Positions 51,739-62,360 of a stretch of 64,000 bases of DNA are shown here, piece by piece; position 1 is the first letter of the stretch; every line of letters begins with the position of its first letter. The stretch lies in contig NC_069104.1 in NCBI RefSeq assembly GCF_947172395.1, positions 6,413,355-6,477,354 on the forward strand, in the 5' to 3' direction. The notes beneath the pieces are model-generated. The model searched no databases and was not told the DNA's origin. It was given only the letters and a program-made list of their open reading frames with translations. A program made the position numbers and the translations under genes. This stretch comes from Bicyclus anynana. Lineage: Eukaryota > Arthropoda > Insecta > Lepidoptera > Nymphalidae.

Positions 51739-51884
51739 TGCAAAAGGAGAACTTACTTCAAGTTGAACACGTTTCTACAGTTTTGAAACAAATACAATGC
51801 TGCGGCCAAATCGGATTTCGTAACAAATACATCTTTGCCTTTAGCAATTTCTTATCCAACTCTCAGTCCCGTTTTATTTAAACA

Positions 51885-52360
51885 CAGTATAGAAGTTAGT
51901 AAATAAAATCGTTCAATTTTCATGGAAGTTACGAGTGTTCGATGTTCGAATACAAAGAAAACATGCAGCGCCTTTAATGCAAATATTATTTAGATTACTT
52001 TGTGTTTCTTAGTTAGTATTTAGAACAATTAAGACAGGCCGACGCCTTGCGATTTTACCGGCGTAGTTCCCGTCCCGTGAGAATACGGGGATAAAATATA
52101 GCCTCAGAAACTCACAAATAACGTAGCTTTATAGTGTTAAAAGAATTTTCAAAATCGGCCGCGTATATCCAGAGATTACCCCTACAGTACGACAAACTTA
52201 TAATATTACCATAAACAGTATAGAAGTTAGTAAATAAAATCATTAAATTTTCATAGAAGTTATTGATGTTCTGTGAATACAAAGAAAACAAGCACCGCCT
52301 ATAATGCAAATATTATTAAGATTACTTTGAGTTTCTTAGTCTAAGATTTAGAATATTAAT
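51885..52360 (+). repeat. About 145-bp direct repeat flanking a Helitron
   Basis: CAGTATAGAAGTTAGTAAAT and on is present at 51885-52030 and again at 52216-52360, with roughly 85% identity (shared CAAAGAAAACA and AATGCAAATATTATT). Between them lies the Helitron-like element at 52033-52215. The overall period is 331 bp. Confidence 0.9.
52033..52215 (-). mobile_element. Helitron-like element between direct repeats
   Basis: It has GCCGACGCCTTGCGATTTTA at the hairpin end (CTAG eroded), AATACGGGGATAAAATATAG, then a diverged interior like 21330-21542. The 5' AATATTATAAG word is separated from TCTATACT by an extra 8 bp, and that TCTATACT lies in the flanking direct repeat. Confidence 0.75.
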
Positions 52361-52885
52361 GCCAACAAATTTTGGAAGACCGAGTTAAGCGACCCGTACA
52401 TGATCGTCAGAATGAACTTCGCAACTTCGTTTATGATCTTCGATAAGAAGAATAGCAGAATAATAATGTGGGTGTCTGTTATGCTGTCTTAAATGTCAGT
52501 TTTCTTTTCTAGAAATGGAAATAAGTGTGCTATTCAAAGTAGCCTTAGTATTCAAAGAAATATATCTATTTTTATGTATTTGCTTTTTGAAAGAGTCTCC
52601 TGTTATTCGCAATATCTAATTTTATGTCCTCCCACTTACAATATTCTATACAATTTTACAGCCCTAGAAATAAGTCACAAAGCTTTCACTCTACGTGAAA
52701 GATTGTCCAATGATTTTGTGATAAAAATAAACATAATGAAGTACCTATACGACCTAAGAGGTGAGTTATTTATAACACTTCTTTAAATTGTTTTAATGAT
52801 TTTTTGTTCTTAGTTGTTCAACTAATTATTAAAATATCAAATACAAACTGTTACATTGATGGTGACATTGACACTTTACTTTATG
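52361..52885. other. No recognisable gene
   Basis: A 97-codon frame at 52493-52786 is hydrophobic and unrecognised; probably chance. Confidence 0.4.
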
Positions 52886-54377
52886 CTTGACTCTGAATAG
52901 AAATCATTATATTTTAACTAAAAAACAAAGGATAGATAGTGAAACAGAAAATGCACAACACAAACAACACGTAAAGGAGATAAGACACCGAAATTTTGGT
53001 AAAAATGTTCGGAACCGCTTCTAAACGCAAACGCAAAGCGACGATACTCAACCATACATAAATTACTGTAAGTAAACTTGACTCTGTATAGAGATCAATT
53101 GATTTTATGATATCAACTTAAAAAGCAAAAGATAGATAGTGAAATAGAAAACGCACAACACGGTAAAGGAGATAAGACACTGAAATTTTGGTAAAAATAT
53201 TCGGAACCGCTCCTAAAGCGACGGTACTAAAACATACATAAATTACTGTAAGTAAACTTGACTCTGTATAGAGGTCAATTGATTTTATGATATCAACCTA
53301 AAAAGCAAAAGATAGATAGTGAAATAGAAAACGCACAACACGGTAAAGGAGATAAGACACCGAAATGTTGGTAAAAATGTTCGGAACCGCTTCTAAACGC
53401 AAACGCAAAGCGACGATACTCAAACATACATAAATTACTGTGAGTGCAACTTAACTCTGTATAGAGGTCGTTTGATTTTATGATATTAACTTAAAAAGCA
53501 AAGGATAGATAGTGAAACAGAAAACGTACAACACAGTAAAGGAGATAAGACACCGAAATTTTGGTAAAAATATTGCTATTAAAGCGACGGTACTAAAAAC
53601 ATAAATTACTGTAAGTAAACTTGACTCTGTATAGAGGTCAATTTATTTTATGATATCAACTTAAAAAGCAAAAGATAGATAGTGAAATAGAAAACGCACA
53701 ACACGGTAAAGGAGATAAGACACCGAAATTTTGGTAAAAATGTTCGGAACCACTTCTAAACGCAAACGCAAAGCGACGATACTCAAACATACATAAATTA
53801 CTGTGAGTGGAACTTAACTCTGTATAGAGGTCATTTGATTTTATGATATTAACTTAAAAAGCAAAGGATAGATAGTGAAATAGCAAGCGCACAACACGGT
53901 AAAGAAGATAAGACACCGAAATTTTGGTAAAAATATTCGGAACCGCTCCTAAAGCGACGGTACTAAAACATACATAAATTACTGTAAGTAAACTTGACTC
54001 TGTATAGAGGTCATTTGATTATGATATTAACTTAAAAAGCAAAGGATAGATAGTGAAACAGAAAACGCACAACACAGTAAAGGAGATAAGACACCGAAAT
54101 TTTGGTAAAAATGTTCGGAACCACTTCCAAACGCAAACGCAAAGCGACGATACTCAACCATACATACATTTCTGTGAGTGCAACTTAACTCTGTATAGAG
54201 GTCAATTGATTTTTAGATATTAACTTAAAAAGCAAAGGATAGATAGTGAAATAGAAAACGCACAACACGGTAAAGGAGATAAGACACCGAAATTTTGGTA
54301 AAAATGTTCGGAACCGCTTCTAAACGCAAACGCAAAGCGACGGTACTCAAACATACATAAATTACTGTGAGTGGAAC
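52886..54377 (+). repeat. Satellite-like array, 8 units, alternating long/short
   Basis: Units start at CTTGACTCTG or CTTAACTCTG: 52886, 53077, 53257, 53450, 53620, 53813, 53993 and 54184. Lengths are 191, 180, 193, 170, 193, 180, 191 and about 193 bp. Long units carry TAAACGCAAACGCAAAGCGA; short units replace it with CCTAAAGCGACGGTAC or a shorter form. The order is long-short three times, then long-long, a dimeric higher-order pattern of about 370 bp. All units share GATAGATAGTGAAA and GGAGATAAGACAC. No coding frame. Confidence 0.95.
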
Positions 54378-54706
54378 GCTAAAGGGCCCGATAAGGTGGC
54401 CTGAGGCCGCAAACTTAACGCTAAACTTACTAAAGAACGAGCATTTTCGTGGGATACGTCAGATTATCTGATATAGGTCAAACTAAGTTTATTGTAGAGG
54501 TCGGAAACACTTGCTGTTTCGTAGTTACTACGCAGCAAAAATCATCATGTTAAGTTATACAATTTGAAAATGACAATTTTTTTTAGCTAGAAATATTTTT
54601 ACTGAAATGAATTTAAATACAGGTCTTTAACTTCATTTTTTGGCAATGCACTTTGGATTCTCCTATCACGTAAAATGTATCTAGTAAAGCTTTCGGCACC
54701 GGCAGT
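54378..54706. other. No recognisable feature
   Basis: The array ends abruptly at GTGGAAC; AT-rich DNA follows. Confidence 0.4.
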
Positions 54707-54990
54707 TTTTTTTATTTTTTATTCTTTACAAGTTAGCCCTTGACTACAATCTCACCTGATCGTAAGTGATGATGTAATCTAAGATGGAAGCGGGTTAGCT
54801 TGTTAGGAGGAGGATGAAAACCCACGCTCCTTTCGGTTTCTACACGACACCGTACAGGAACGCTAAGTCACTCGGCCTCCCACCAGCTAGACCTGGACCA
54901 ATTAAGAAAATCTCAATCGGCCCAGTCGGGGATCGAACCCAGGACCTCCGTCATTAAATCCACCGCGCATACCACTGCGCTACGGAGGCC
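54707..54990 (-). mobile_element. SINE-B copy, near full length
   Basis: A T-rich tail, AAGTTAGCCCTTGACTACAA, GGTTTCTACACGACACCGTA, CCCAGTCGGGGATCGAACCC (B box) and ACCACTGCGCTACGGAGGCC (A-box end). It lacks part of the core. Confidence 0.9.
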
Positions 54991-55017
54991 GTTAAAAAAA
55001 GTTGTTGTCAAAGAATT

Positions 55018-55110
55018 GTCAATGTTAACATTGTCACCCTAAGCCCGCCAAACCGTATTGGAATAGCGTGGTGGATCTTAGCTCCATATCCTCTCTTCTA
55101 TATAAGAAGG
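55018..55110 (+). mobile_element. SINE tail fragment
   Basis: AAGCCCGCCAAACCGTATTGG, then AATAGCGTGGTGGATCTTAG, matches the tail of the SINE at 6227-6800 in its normal, non-hairpin arrangement. Confidence 0.65.
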
Positions 55111-56335
55111 AAGACGCTGTAGTGGGTCGTTAAAAATTGCTGACAATGATATTAAGACTGAAAAGATTTGATAGTATAGAACAAGGACACGAATGTACGT
55201 ATTCGTACGTGTAAGGTGAGGAATCACAGTAATTGCAGGTAAATTTCACGTGGCAAATTACACTCCGCAAGAAGTATGGCACCGCGGTATAGCGGTGGAA
55301 TTATTTCTATACAAATCGCAAGCCGCAGTAACACGAACGTTCAAAGAAACTTAATAACTTATGGAAGAGCCCCATAAACTGCTTTTTTGTAAATATTGAA
55401 GTAGAGGAAATAGCTAAATTAGAAGATCAGAAGATAGTCATGTGGCACGTCGACTCTCTTTCTACAAATTGAAAAAAAAAGATAATTAAAAAATGTATGA
55501 ATATGACATTCGTTATGTACAAGACACGTGATCTATCGATTGGATTTGTCTATCCCATACACTTTTTCTATATTTCGAAGCGTGAGTTCAGTATGCTTTG
55601 TTTGTTGTGCTGTAATAACGAGAAATACAGGGACATGTTTCCTCTTAACGGCGAGTGAATAATACGTGAAAGAATACTTCTTCCTCCTAATATTAGTAAT
55701 GCAAGTATGTCAAAAGATTCATACTTTCGTAAGCTACTGAAAGTATTTTAATATTTTTTTTTAATAAATAGAGCTTATCATCATAATAACAAAGGCTTAT
55801 AATTTATAAAAATATTCTTTAATTAAGTCAACTCGCAAGAAGTAGCGGCTGTTCACTAGACAATTGTAATCGTAAGTACCATACAAAAGGCACATCCAGT
55901 CGTTCTAATTCCGTTCCGCGGCCCAGTAGCATTTGTTACTCGCACACTACATATTGTATGTGGTTGAATAATAGCCCACAACACACTTGGGGATGAATTT
56001 CATTATGCCTTTATGTTTGAGAGAGGGGGGATTTCTTTGACGCTCCTGTTTTTATTGGCGTTCTTTTGATTCGTTTAGAATTTGAGAGAACGTTTTCTCT
56101 GGTATAGGAAGTTGTAAAATTCGAGCGCGGTTGATTTGGCACGTGTAAATATAAGGGTCTTTACATATACATCAAAAATCAAGGCCAACGAACCGTGAAC
56201 TCTGTGTGATAGCAGCATTACTTATTTTAATTTGGAGTATTTTGGACCTGGTTGGGAATACAAAAAGGCCAATTCTTTTGAAAAAAATTAGATCAATAAA
56301 GTGTCTATTAGTCTTTATAATCGCACAATTTATAT
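55111..56335. other. No recognisable gene
   Basis: AT-rich DNA, no known repeat. Confidence 0.4.
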
Positions 56336-56865
56336 AAAAATTTTGGTTATTGTAGTGGCACTTCTCCAAAACGGCGACAATTTTTTTTTTTTTTTGTATA
56401 TTAGGTAGATTATAATATAAGTCTCGATTTTAATATTTTTTCTATGAAAGAATATTGCAAAACAATGCTTGCCAGGTAAGTTAATATAAGACATATTGTC
56501 TTAATAGAATAATGCAACAAAAACGTCAATTATTTGTTAGATAATTACCAAAAATTTCAAAGAAAACACTAAAAATTTTGGTTTTTGTAGTGGCACTTTT
56601 CCAAAACGGCGACAGATTTTTCATGTTTTTTTTTTGTTTATTAGGTAGTTTATAATATAAGTCGCGATTTCAATATTTTTTGTATGAAAGAATATTGCAG
56701 TACAATGCTTGCCAGGTGAGTTAATATATGAAAGAAAATTAGAAAGAAAATTATTTATTTAATTTTCTTAATTTAAGTTAATATATGACATTATCTTAAT
56801 TGATTAATGCGACAAAAACGTCAAATATTTGTTAGATAATTACCAAAAATTTCAAAGAAAACACT
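56336..56865 (+). repeat. Two-copy tandem repeat, 235-bp period
   Basis: AAAAATTTTGGTT starts the units at 56336 and 56571. Shared words are TGTAGTGGCACTT, CCAAAACGGCGACA and CAATGCTTGCCAGGT. Unit 2 carries an extra stretch near 56725-56780 bounded by a repeated AGTTAATATATGA. Confidence 0.95.
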
Positions 56866-57511
56866 TAACAAAAAACAAGAGATAAAATTAATTAAAGTAA
56901 GTAAAAGACGCAAGAAAATACTCCAGTAGAGCCAAACAAAAACTCAAGTAACGATGACTGAAGTAAAAAAAACGCCACTCGAACAATGTCCCCTTTGTGA
57001 GACGTAAGTGAACAACATTGGGTCACCATACTTATCAAAGTTGAAGTGTACATCATAAATTACCTGCAAACGTTAGGATATAACATGGAAACGTTTTGAA
57101 TGAAACAGCATAAAAGACGTGGCAAGTCACGGGGGAAACATTAGTCATTCGAACGTGGCGTGACGTCATGTTTTCATAGTCAACGTGCAAATGAACTTCA
57201 CTATGGATTTACATAAAATACCGTTCCTACATGATATTTAATATCTAGCTAGGCGACAAAGCTTCACTATCTTTTTTTTTAATATGCTAAAATTTCCTAT
57301 TACGGCGATTTACGTGCACTTCATAAATGCAAAACTGCACTACCTACCTTAAGGACTCGTTTAGAACCTCTTGGAGAAGGAGTTTTCTATTTCAGATAAT
57401 TTGTAAGTACAGTGCCTACACTGAGAAAAAAAACTATAACTTAGTGGTAAATAATACTAGTTAGTACAGGTGCAGCATACGTAAAATAGATGCCGTATAC
57501 TTAGTAATGGT
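56866..57511. other. No recognisable feature
   Basis: AT-rich DNA. Confidence 0.4.
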
Positions 57512-57623
57512 GCAGTTATTCTTTCAGTGTTATATAGCCCATTTAACGAGGAAGGCTTTATTTTATTCCCGTATTCTTACGGGAACGGGAACCACGTGGG
57601 TGAAACCGCACGGCGTCAGCTCG
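57512..57623 (+). mobile_element. 5'-truncated Helitron-like element
   Basis: It runs from ATTCTTTCAGTGTTATATAG to GGCGTCAGCTCG; the final CTAG reads CTCG. The hairpin CGTGGGTGAAACCGCACG is mostly intact. Confidence 0.8.
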
Positions 57624-57850
57624 TTTTAATAAACTACAAAAGTATAATTCCTAGTTTAATAGTGAATAGCACGAACTAATTAAAACTTAATTACATTTAC
57701 TACCTACAATTTGTGTCTTGAAGTGTTATAGTTAGTTTAGTTCTAGAAACTTCGCCTGCTTTGTACCAAACAGAAATGCTCAATTGCTTTTTGAAGTGAA
57801 GGAAATAATTGTTTAATTAAAATTTCTATAAAATTAAGTACTTACTTATA
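57624..57850. other. No recognisable feature
   Basis: AT-rich DNA. Confidence 0.4.
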
Positions 57851-58149
57851 CTACAGCTTTTCTTGATGAGTACTGTTTACCAACAAATAAATTAAAAATT
57901 AGGGTATAAATCACTAGTCATTTCACACCTAATAATAATTATAATTAACTTGTTCTTAAATTAATGAAAATAATTTTCATTATTAAACTTAGGTGATTAG
58001 GGATATGATTAATATATTTTATTTAACATTTTTCAAACAAACCATACATAGATAATTGAAAATAAATAAGTTATGAAATGACATACATTTTCTACCTCCA
58101 TTTCTAATTTATTTGTTGGTAAACAGTAATTCGTCAAGAAAGGCTGTAG
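57851..58149. mobile_element. MITE with 45-bp TIRs and TA duplication
   Basis: The left arm 57851-57894 (CTACAGCTTTTCTTGATGAG and on, through TGTTTACCAACAAATAAATT) pairs with the right arm 58105-58149, with only a few differences. TA flanks both ends. The centre holds AATGAAAATAATTTTCATT, itself a palindrome. The TA duplication suggests a Tc1/mariner-type origin. Length 299 bp, no frame. Confidence 0.9.
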
Positions 58150-58737
58150 TAATATTTCAAAAATAAAATTTATGTAAAAATAAATTTATGTTTAAATTTG
58201 AACGTAATATTTCAAAAAGAAAATTTTGAAACTTATTTTTGCATGAGTGTTATAAAGTAGATAATTTTTAAATACGCCAAGAAGTGTGACTAATACCGCC
58301 AGGCAAGTGTAGTGAAAATTTTTAGTATCCTTATAAAATATTCCGGCCAGATTTGTCTTGTGAGGCGCTCCTCAGGAAAATCCTAACAGAATAGCCTTGA
58401 GATACTCGGCTTGCACATTCATCGCACATAAATTAGACTCGAAGCCAGCCTTTTGGTTTATTTTGCCGCGTTCGTTGTGACACTTCTGACAAAGGACTTT
58501 TGAATAAAACGTAACTTGCAGAGACGAGAGTGGAAATGAGTAATTCAAACCTGTTTTAATACACTGATTCAGGCGCCTGCTCCAACGCTGTGTATAAAGT
58601 TGTTCCTTTGTTGGCAGAAGGAAACAACTCCGATTCGCTTAAACTAGTTATTGAAATGAGAGCAATATTGAAGTATATAGTACGAATATAATGAAGTACG
58701 ATGCTTTTTGTCTACCTAAATAGTCGAGTATTTTTAC
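58150..58737. other. No recognisable feature
   Basis: AT-rich DNA. Confidence 0.4.
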
Positions 58738-58815
58738 AGCATCATATCACTCGATGCACGTCCACTGCAGAGCATGTTTTTTGTAGTCTTCCGAACATCA
58801 CGATCCTGAGCTGCC
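58738..58815 (-). mobile_element. RTE-like LINE 3' scrap
   Basis: CAGCATCATATCACTCGATG, then CACGTCCACTGCAGAGCATG and CCGAACATCACGATCCTGAG, matches the reverse 3' end. It directly precedes a SINE-A copy, the same neighbour pair as near 33 kb but in the other order. Confidence 0.75.
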
Positions 58816-58822
58816 TGTTCAT

Positions 58823-59090
58823 TTATCAACCCATATTCGGCTCACTGCTGAGCTCGAGCCTCCTCTCAGAATGAGAGGGTTTAGGCCAATTAGTCCACCA
58901 CGCTAGCCTAATGCGGATTGGCAGACTTCACACACGCCGATAATTAAGAAAATTCTCTGGTATGCAGGTTTCCTTACGATGTTTTTCCTTCACCGTTTGA
59001 GACACGTTATATTTATTTTCTTAAAATGCACACAACTAAATAGTTGGAGGTGCATGCCCCAGACCGGATTCGTAACCACAACCCTCCGGA
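58823..59090 (-). mobile_element. SINE-A copy, head truncated
   Basis: ATCAACCCATATTCGGCTCA to ACCACAACCCTCCGGA, then a run of T. The part beyond the B box is missing. Confidence 0.88.
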
Positions 59091-59769
59091 TTTTTTTTTA
59101 AAGTAAATTTTATCAGTTGGTAGTCAAACAAAGTTTACTTTTAATGCTTGTATTCAATGTTTACATAAAATAAACGATTTAAAGAATATCTATTAAGTAA
59201 CCACAGATCTGAGTTTATATATGGCAATATAATCACTGACAATACATAAAACTTTCTTTACTTTTTCAGATTTTTAAGGAAATCTGCCGAAACTACACGC
59301 AAGGACATATGTCCTGTATGTTAATAATCACATTAAGATTCCAACAAAAGCTACATTGTGTATGTACGAAAGTCTCTCTTAAATAATAAAGGGTCTTCAA
59401 TAAAGATGGGGTATAACAAAATAAAGCCCAATAAAGAAGGCCGATAGCTTACTTTTATAATCTTCAATGTTACCGACCATAATTTTCATGGATCGTTCCC
59501 GGCCGCTATACCGCAGTACATCGCCTCATCGGCGGTATATTCCTCATAAACCACATATTACATATTATCTGTGACCGTCAAGATCATAAAATAGAACTTA
59601 TGCGAAAAATATGTAAATTACGAATTGTTATACACGTACCGAACCAAGGAAAAGGCACCGAGTATGGGCACTTTAGATTTTCTCACATGTTTAGATAAAC
59701 TGTAAAGAAGTTATTTTTTTATAATATAATATAGTGAGGAGTCAAGCCGATAGAACACTCCATCTATAA
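59091..59769. other. No recognisable gene
   Basis: AT-rich DNA with chance frames. Confidence 0.4.
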
Positions 59770-59940
59770 TCTATATTAATATTATAAACAATAGAGTAGG
59801 GGTAAGGTAGGGATAGAGTAGGGGTAGGGTAGGGGTAGAGTAGGGGTAGAGGTAGAGTAGGTGTAGGAGTAGGGTAGTGTAGGGTAGGGATAGGGAAGAA
59901 GTGCACATAAGTCAAACCGAAGCTTGACCGGGCCCGCTAG
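59770..59940 (+). mobile_element. Helitron-like element carrying a G-rich minisatellite
   Basis: It starts TCTATATTAATATTATAAAC after A and ends GACCGGGCCCGCTAG before T. The interior (about 59790-59895) is a degenerate array of TAGGG, GTAGAG and GGGTA words. CGGGCCCG near the end can form the terminal hairpin. Confidence 0.8.
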
Positions 59941-60095
59941 TTAATATTATAAATGAAAGTAAGTCTGTCTGTCTGTTTATCTGTTACCTTTTCGCGGCTA
60001 AATGACTGAACCGATCAAGATGAATTTTGATATAATGGAAAATTGGACCTTGGAGCATAAAATAGGGTACTTTTTTACCCTATAATAAAAATAGA
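59941..60095 (+). mobile_element. Second, 3'-truncated Helitron-like element
   Basis: TAATATTATAAATGAAAGTA, GTCTGTCTGTCTG and CTAAATGACTGAACCGATCA form a 5' region of another common subfamily, placed directly after the CTAG of the previous element. No 3' end is found. Confidence 0.6.
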
Positions 60096-60710
60096 GGGGA
60101 GTGAAATATGACACGTACGATATTAAATGAGCTGATCACATTCAAAATTAAATTACTTAAACTAAAGCCTGTTCACAAACATTTCACAACGAGTTTGGCC
60201 TTAATATAGTTTAAAATTGCATACACATTCCCAGTTACAAGGTACATTATCATATAGAACGGGAGGTATCATAAAACTGGCAAACTAAGTGCATAAACTG
60301 AGGACACTTATCGATTACGGCGACGCAAAAATGGCAAGTAACTTTCCATGTCGACAATTTAGACGCTATTAACTTGTATAAAACCAAGAAGGCTCTCATG
60401 TGGTTTGAGGTCAATGGGCTATTGCTCTTACATTAACATCAAGTCTACTTACAGCTAATTCAATAATATTATCTAGGAAAACTGTTGTAAAACGTTGTTC
60501 ATGCGGTATATTGACTTGTGCTTGACTACAATCATATTTGATGGAAGATGATGAGACCTTTATGGTTGTATTGAAGGTATTTAGTAAGTACAAAAACAAA
60601 ATGTCTTTATTTTATGGAAGCTTTTACAAGCACATTCGAAACGTCAAGTTTGAATATTTCTAATGACTCTATCACCATTTCGAAAAACAGGTTCAACTGA
60701 AGGTTCTGAT
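60096..60710. other. No recognisable feature
   Basis: AT-rich DNA. Confidence 0.4.
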
Positions 60711-61033
60711 AGACTTGAGCATTCAACAGAACATCGAGCATTCGCCGTTTTTATATTTGTCGAACTGGACAAGGAGCCGAGCCAAGCATAGAGCTAAATA
60801 TTGCTACGAACATCTTCAGAATTCTAGCGAATGCTCTATTCGATGCTCGTTAAAGATACTCTTCCTGTAATGACTGTCACACATAGTGCGGAAGGGACGT
60901 CGCATAACGGCGAGGCGCGGAACGATGACAGAATCTTGGCTCGGCAAAAAGCTCCAAGCAAATCTGCTCGCTAGAATGCTCGCTAAAATGTTCTCGTATT
61001 TTTCTGTGAACATTCGCACGAATGCTCAAGTCT
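60711..61033. mobile_element. Foldback element with repeated GAGCATTCG words
   Basis: AGACTTGAGCATTC at 60711-60724 and its exact complement at 61020-61033 form 14-bp ends. Inside, GAGCATTCG or its complement recurs near 60736, 60827, 60840 and 60973, and GAGCCGAGCCAAGC pairs with CTTGGCTCGGC. No target duplication could be fixed. The short frames here are incidental. Confidence 0.75.
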
Positions 61034-61073
61034 CTCAACACCTTAAGAAAAGTCGGCGTCATTATTCTGTAGG

Positions 61074-61150
61074 GCCGATTTGAAAAATTCTTTCACCAAT
61101 ATAAAGCTCACTCCTGAGTTCCCACAGGAATAAGAACTACGCGGGTGAAA
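61074..61150 (+). mobile_element. Helitron-like scrap
   Basis: GGCCGATTTGAAAAATTCTT, then TTCCCACAGGAATAAGAACT and ACGCGGGTGAAAATC: parts of the interior and hairpin region, worn. Confidence 0.65.
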
Positions 61151-61978
61151 ATCAAAAAGGCTCGTATCTTTATAAAAATTATAAAAAAAATCTTGGAAAT
61201 CCTAATGTTCATTTATTACTTCGAAAATGTTTCTCTTAACATAATTTTGATACTTTGGGATTGCCTCTTGTCTAATGTGGTCGTAAAATTGCCGCAGACG
61301 TGTAAAATAACTAGATTGTCTTTTATGGCGTCTGCTTATTATATTTTACTACCTCCAAAAAGCGATGTTACGATCATATCGCAATCAACACACGAATCAT
61401 CGGTGTAATAACGTGGGTTAGTAAATATTTTTATTACTCTTCAGTATCTATAGGTATACTTGTACTTATGTATAAAAGCTAGTATATATTTTCTTAAGAT
61501 GGATTAGCTTAGGATGTTGTAGTAGAACACAAAGCGTTTGTGTGTTGTAAACTAAAGAAACATCGCATAAAAAGTTAAACAAGTCAAAATTCATTTATTT
61601 CAAATAGGCTTAGTTTAAAAGCTCTTTCTAAACGTCAAGTAATAATATTAAACTTAAGATTAGGGTGATAATAATCATTCGAAAACTTAAAATTAAAGTT
61701 ACGAGGGTTCCAAACGTGCCTTGGTCAGAACAAAAAAACATTGGTAAATTATTTAGTGGTTCAGAGGGTGTGATGCTGAAACCAGTTTTCCAATGGGCTG
61801 CTAAACAAGTGATTGGCGACTCATAACTATACTTATTATAATAAATAGCATATCTATACTTAATAGTATCATCATCAATTTCCAGAATATAGAGCCGTAG
61901 GATGTCACAAGTTCCTCGATTACAGGTGGTTTTAACATTCATTATTTATGTTATTGTGGAGGAGGGTTTCAGTGTTGG
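61151..61978. other. No recognisable gene
   Basis: AT-rich DNA. The 87-codon forward frame (61145-61408) and the 104-codon reverse frame (61628-61942) are unrecognised. Confidence 0.4.
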
Positions 61979-62015
61979 TATAAATACGAGGGTATTTGAT
62001 GACTTAAGCTCAGTT
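61979..62015 (+). promoter_or_regulatory. TATA box and initiator
   Basis: TATAAATA at 61979-61986 is followed by CTCAGTTG, in which TCAGTT at 62010-62015 fits the arthropod initiator. With A62012 as +1, the TATA box begins at -33, close to the usual spacing. The pair directly precedes a start-codon and splice-donor combination, which strengthens the call. Confidence 0.5.
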
Positions 62016-62142
62016 GTTTGTTAGGCAGCGTAGACACCGTCACGCTGCAATTTTGTGCAATAATGGTTTGTATTGATAATGTTTTGTATTGTAATTATTG
62101 TTTATCATTAAGTGGGCAAGGAGAACATGTCGGGCAAGGAAG
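62012..62142 (+). CDS. Candidate first exon of a host gene
   Basis: The predicted transcript starts at 62012. An ATG at 62127-62129 (GAACATGTC context, A at -3) gives M-S-G-K-E and reaches an ideal donor, GAAG|GTGAGT, at 62142/62143 in phase 1. An earlier ATG at 62063 (A at -3, G at +4) opens a different frame that also stays open to the donor for 26 codons (MVCIDNVLYCNYCLSLS and on). Which start is used cannot be told from this exon alone. The rest of the gene would lie to the right, partly beyond the window. I do not recognise the product. Promoter, start and donor together make this the best host-gene signal here. Confidence 0.45.
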
Positions 62143-62194
62143 GTGAGTGTTTTTCGTAGTGATGTCATTCTGAAGGGATCCTTTAAACGTCATC

Positions 62195-62360
62195 TTCAAC
62201 TTTATGAAGCCTACATAGGCAAACATAAGGCTGTTGTAATCCTTTAGTCCTTGTGACAGTTCGTACCCGTATTTTTAGAGTAAGGGACACTTTTGGGCAC
62301 TGATCAACGGTGGCTTGGGCCCTCAAGCTTCGTAACCGAAGGACCATTATTTTTTCAGAA
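62195..62360 (+). pseudogene. Decayed LINE C-terminal fragment
   Basis: The forward strand gives KAVVIL, then stops, and GTGGCTTGGGCCCTCAAGC and CGAAGGACCATTATT, which align with the end of 30340-30600. It would lie in the first intron of the candidate gene above. The 64-codon reverse frame is a shadow. Confidence 0.55.

Noticed and set aside
59790..59895. Telomere repeat tract
   Set aside because: The insect telomere unit is TTAGG; here TAGGG and GTAGAG words are mixed and bounded by Helitron ends.
61628..61942. 104-codon reverse-strand frame
   Set aside because: Unrecognised, AT-rich and immediately upstream of a forward promoter candidate; more likely chance.
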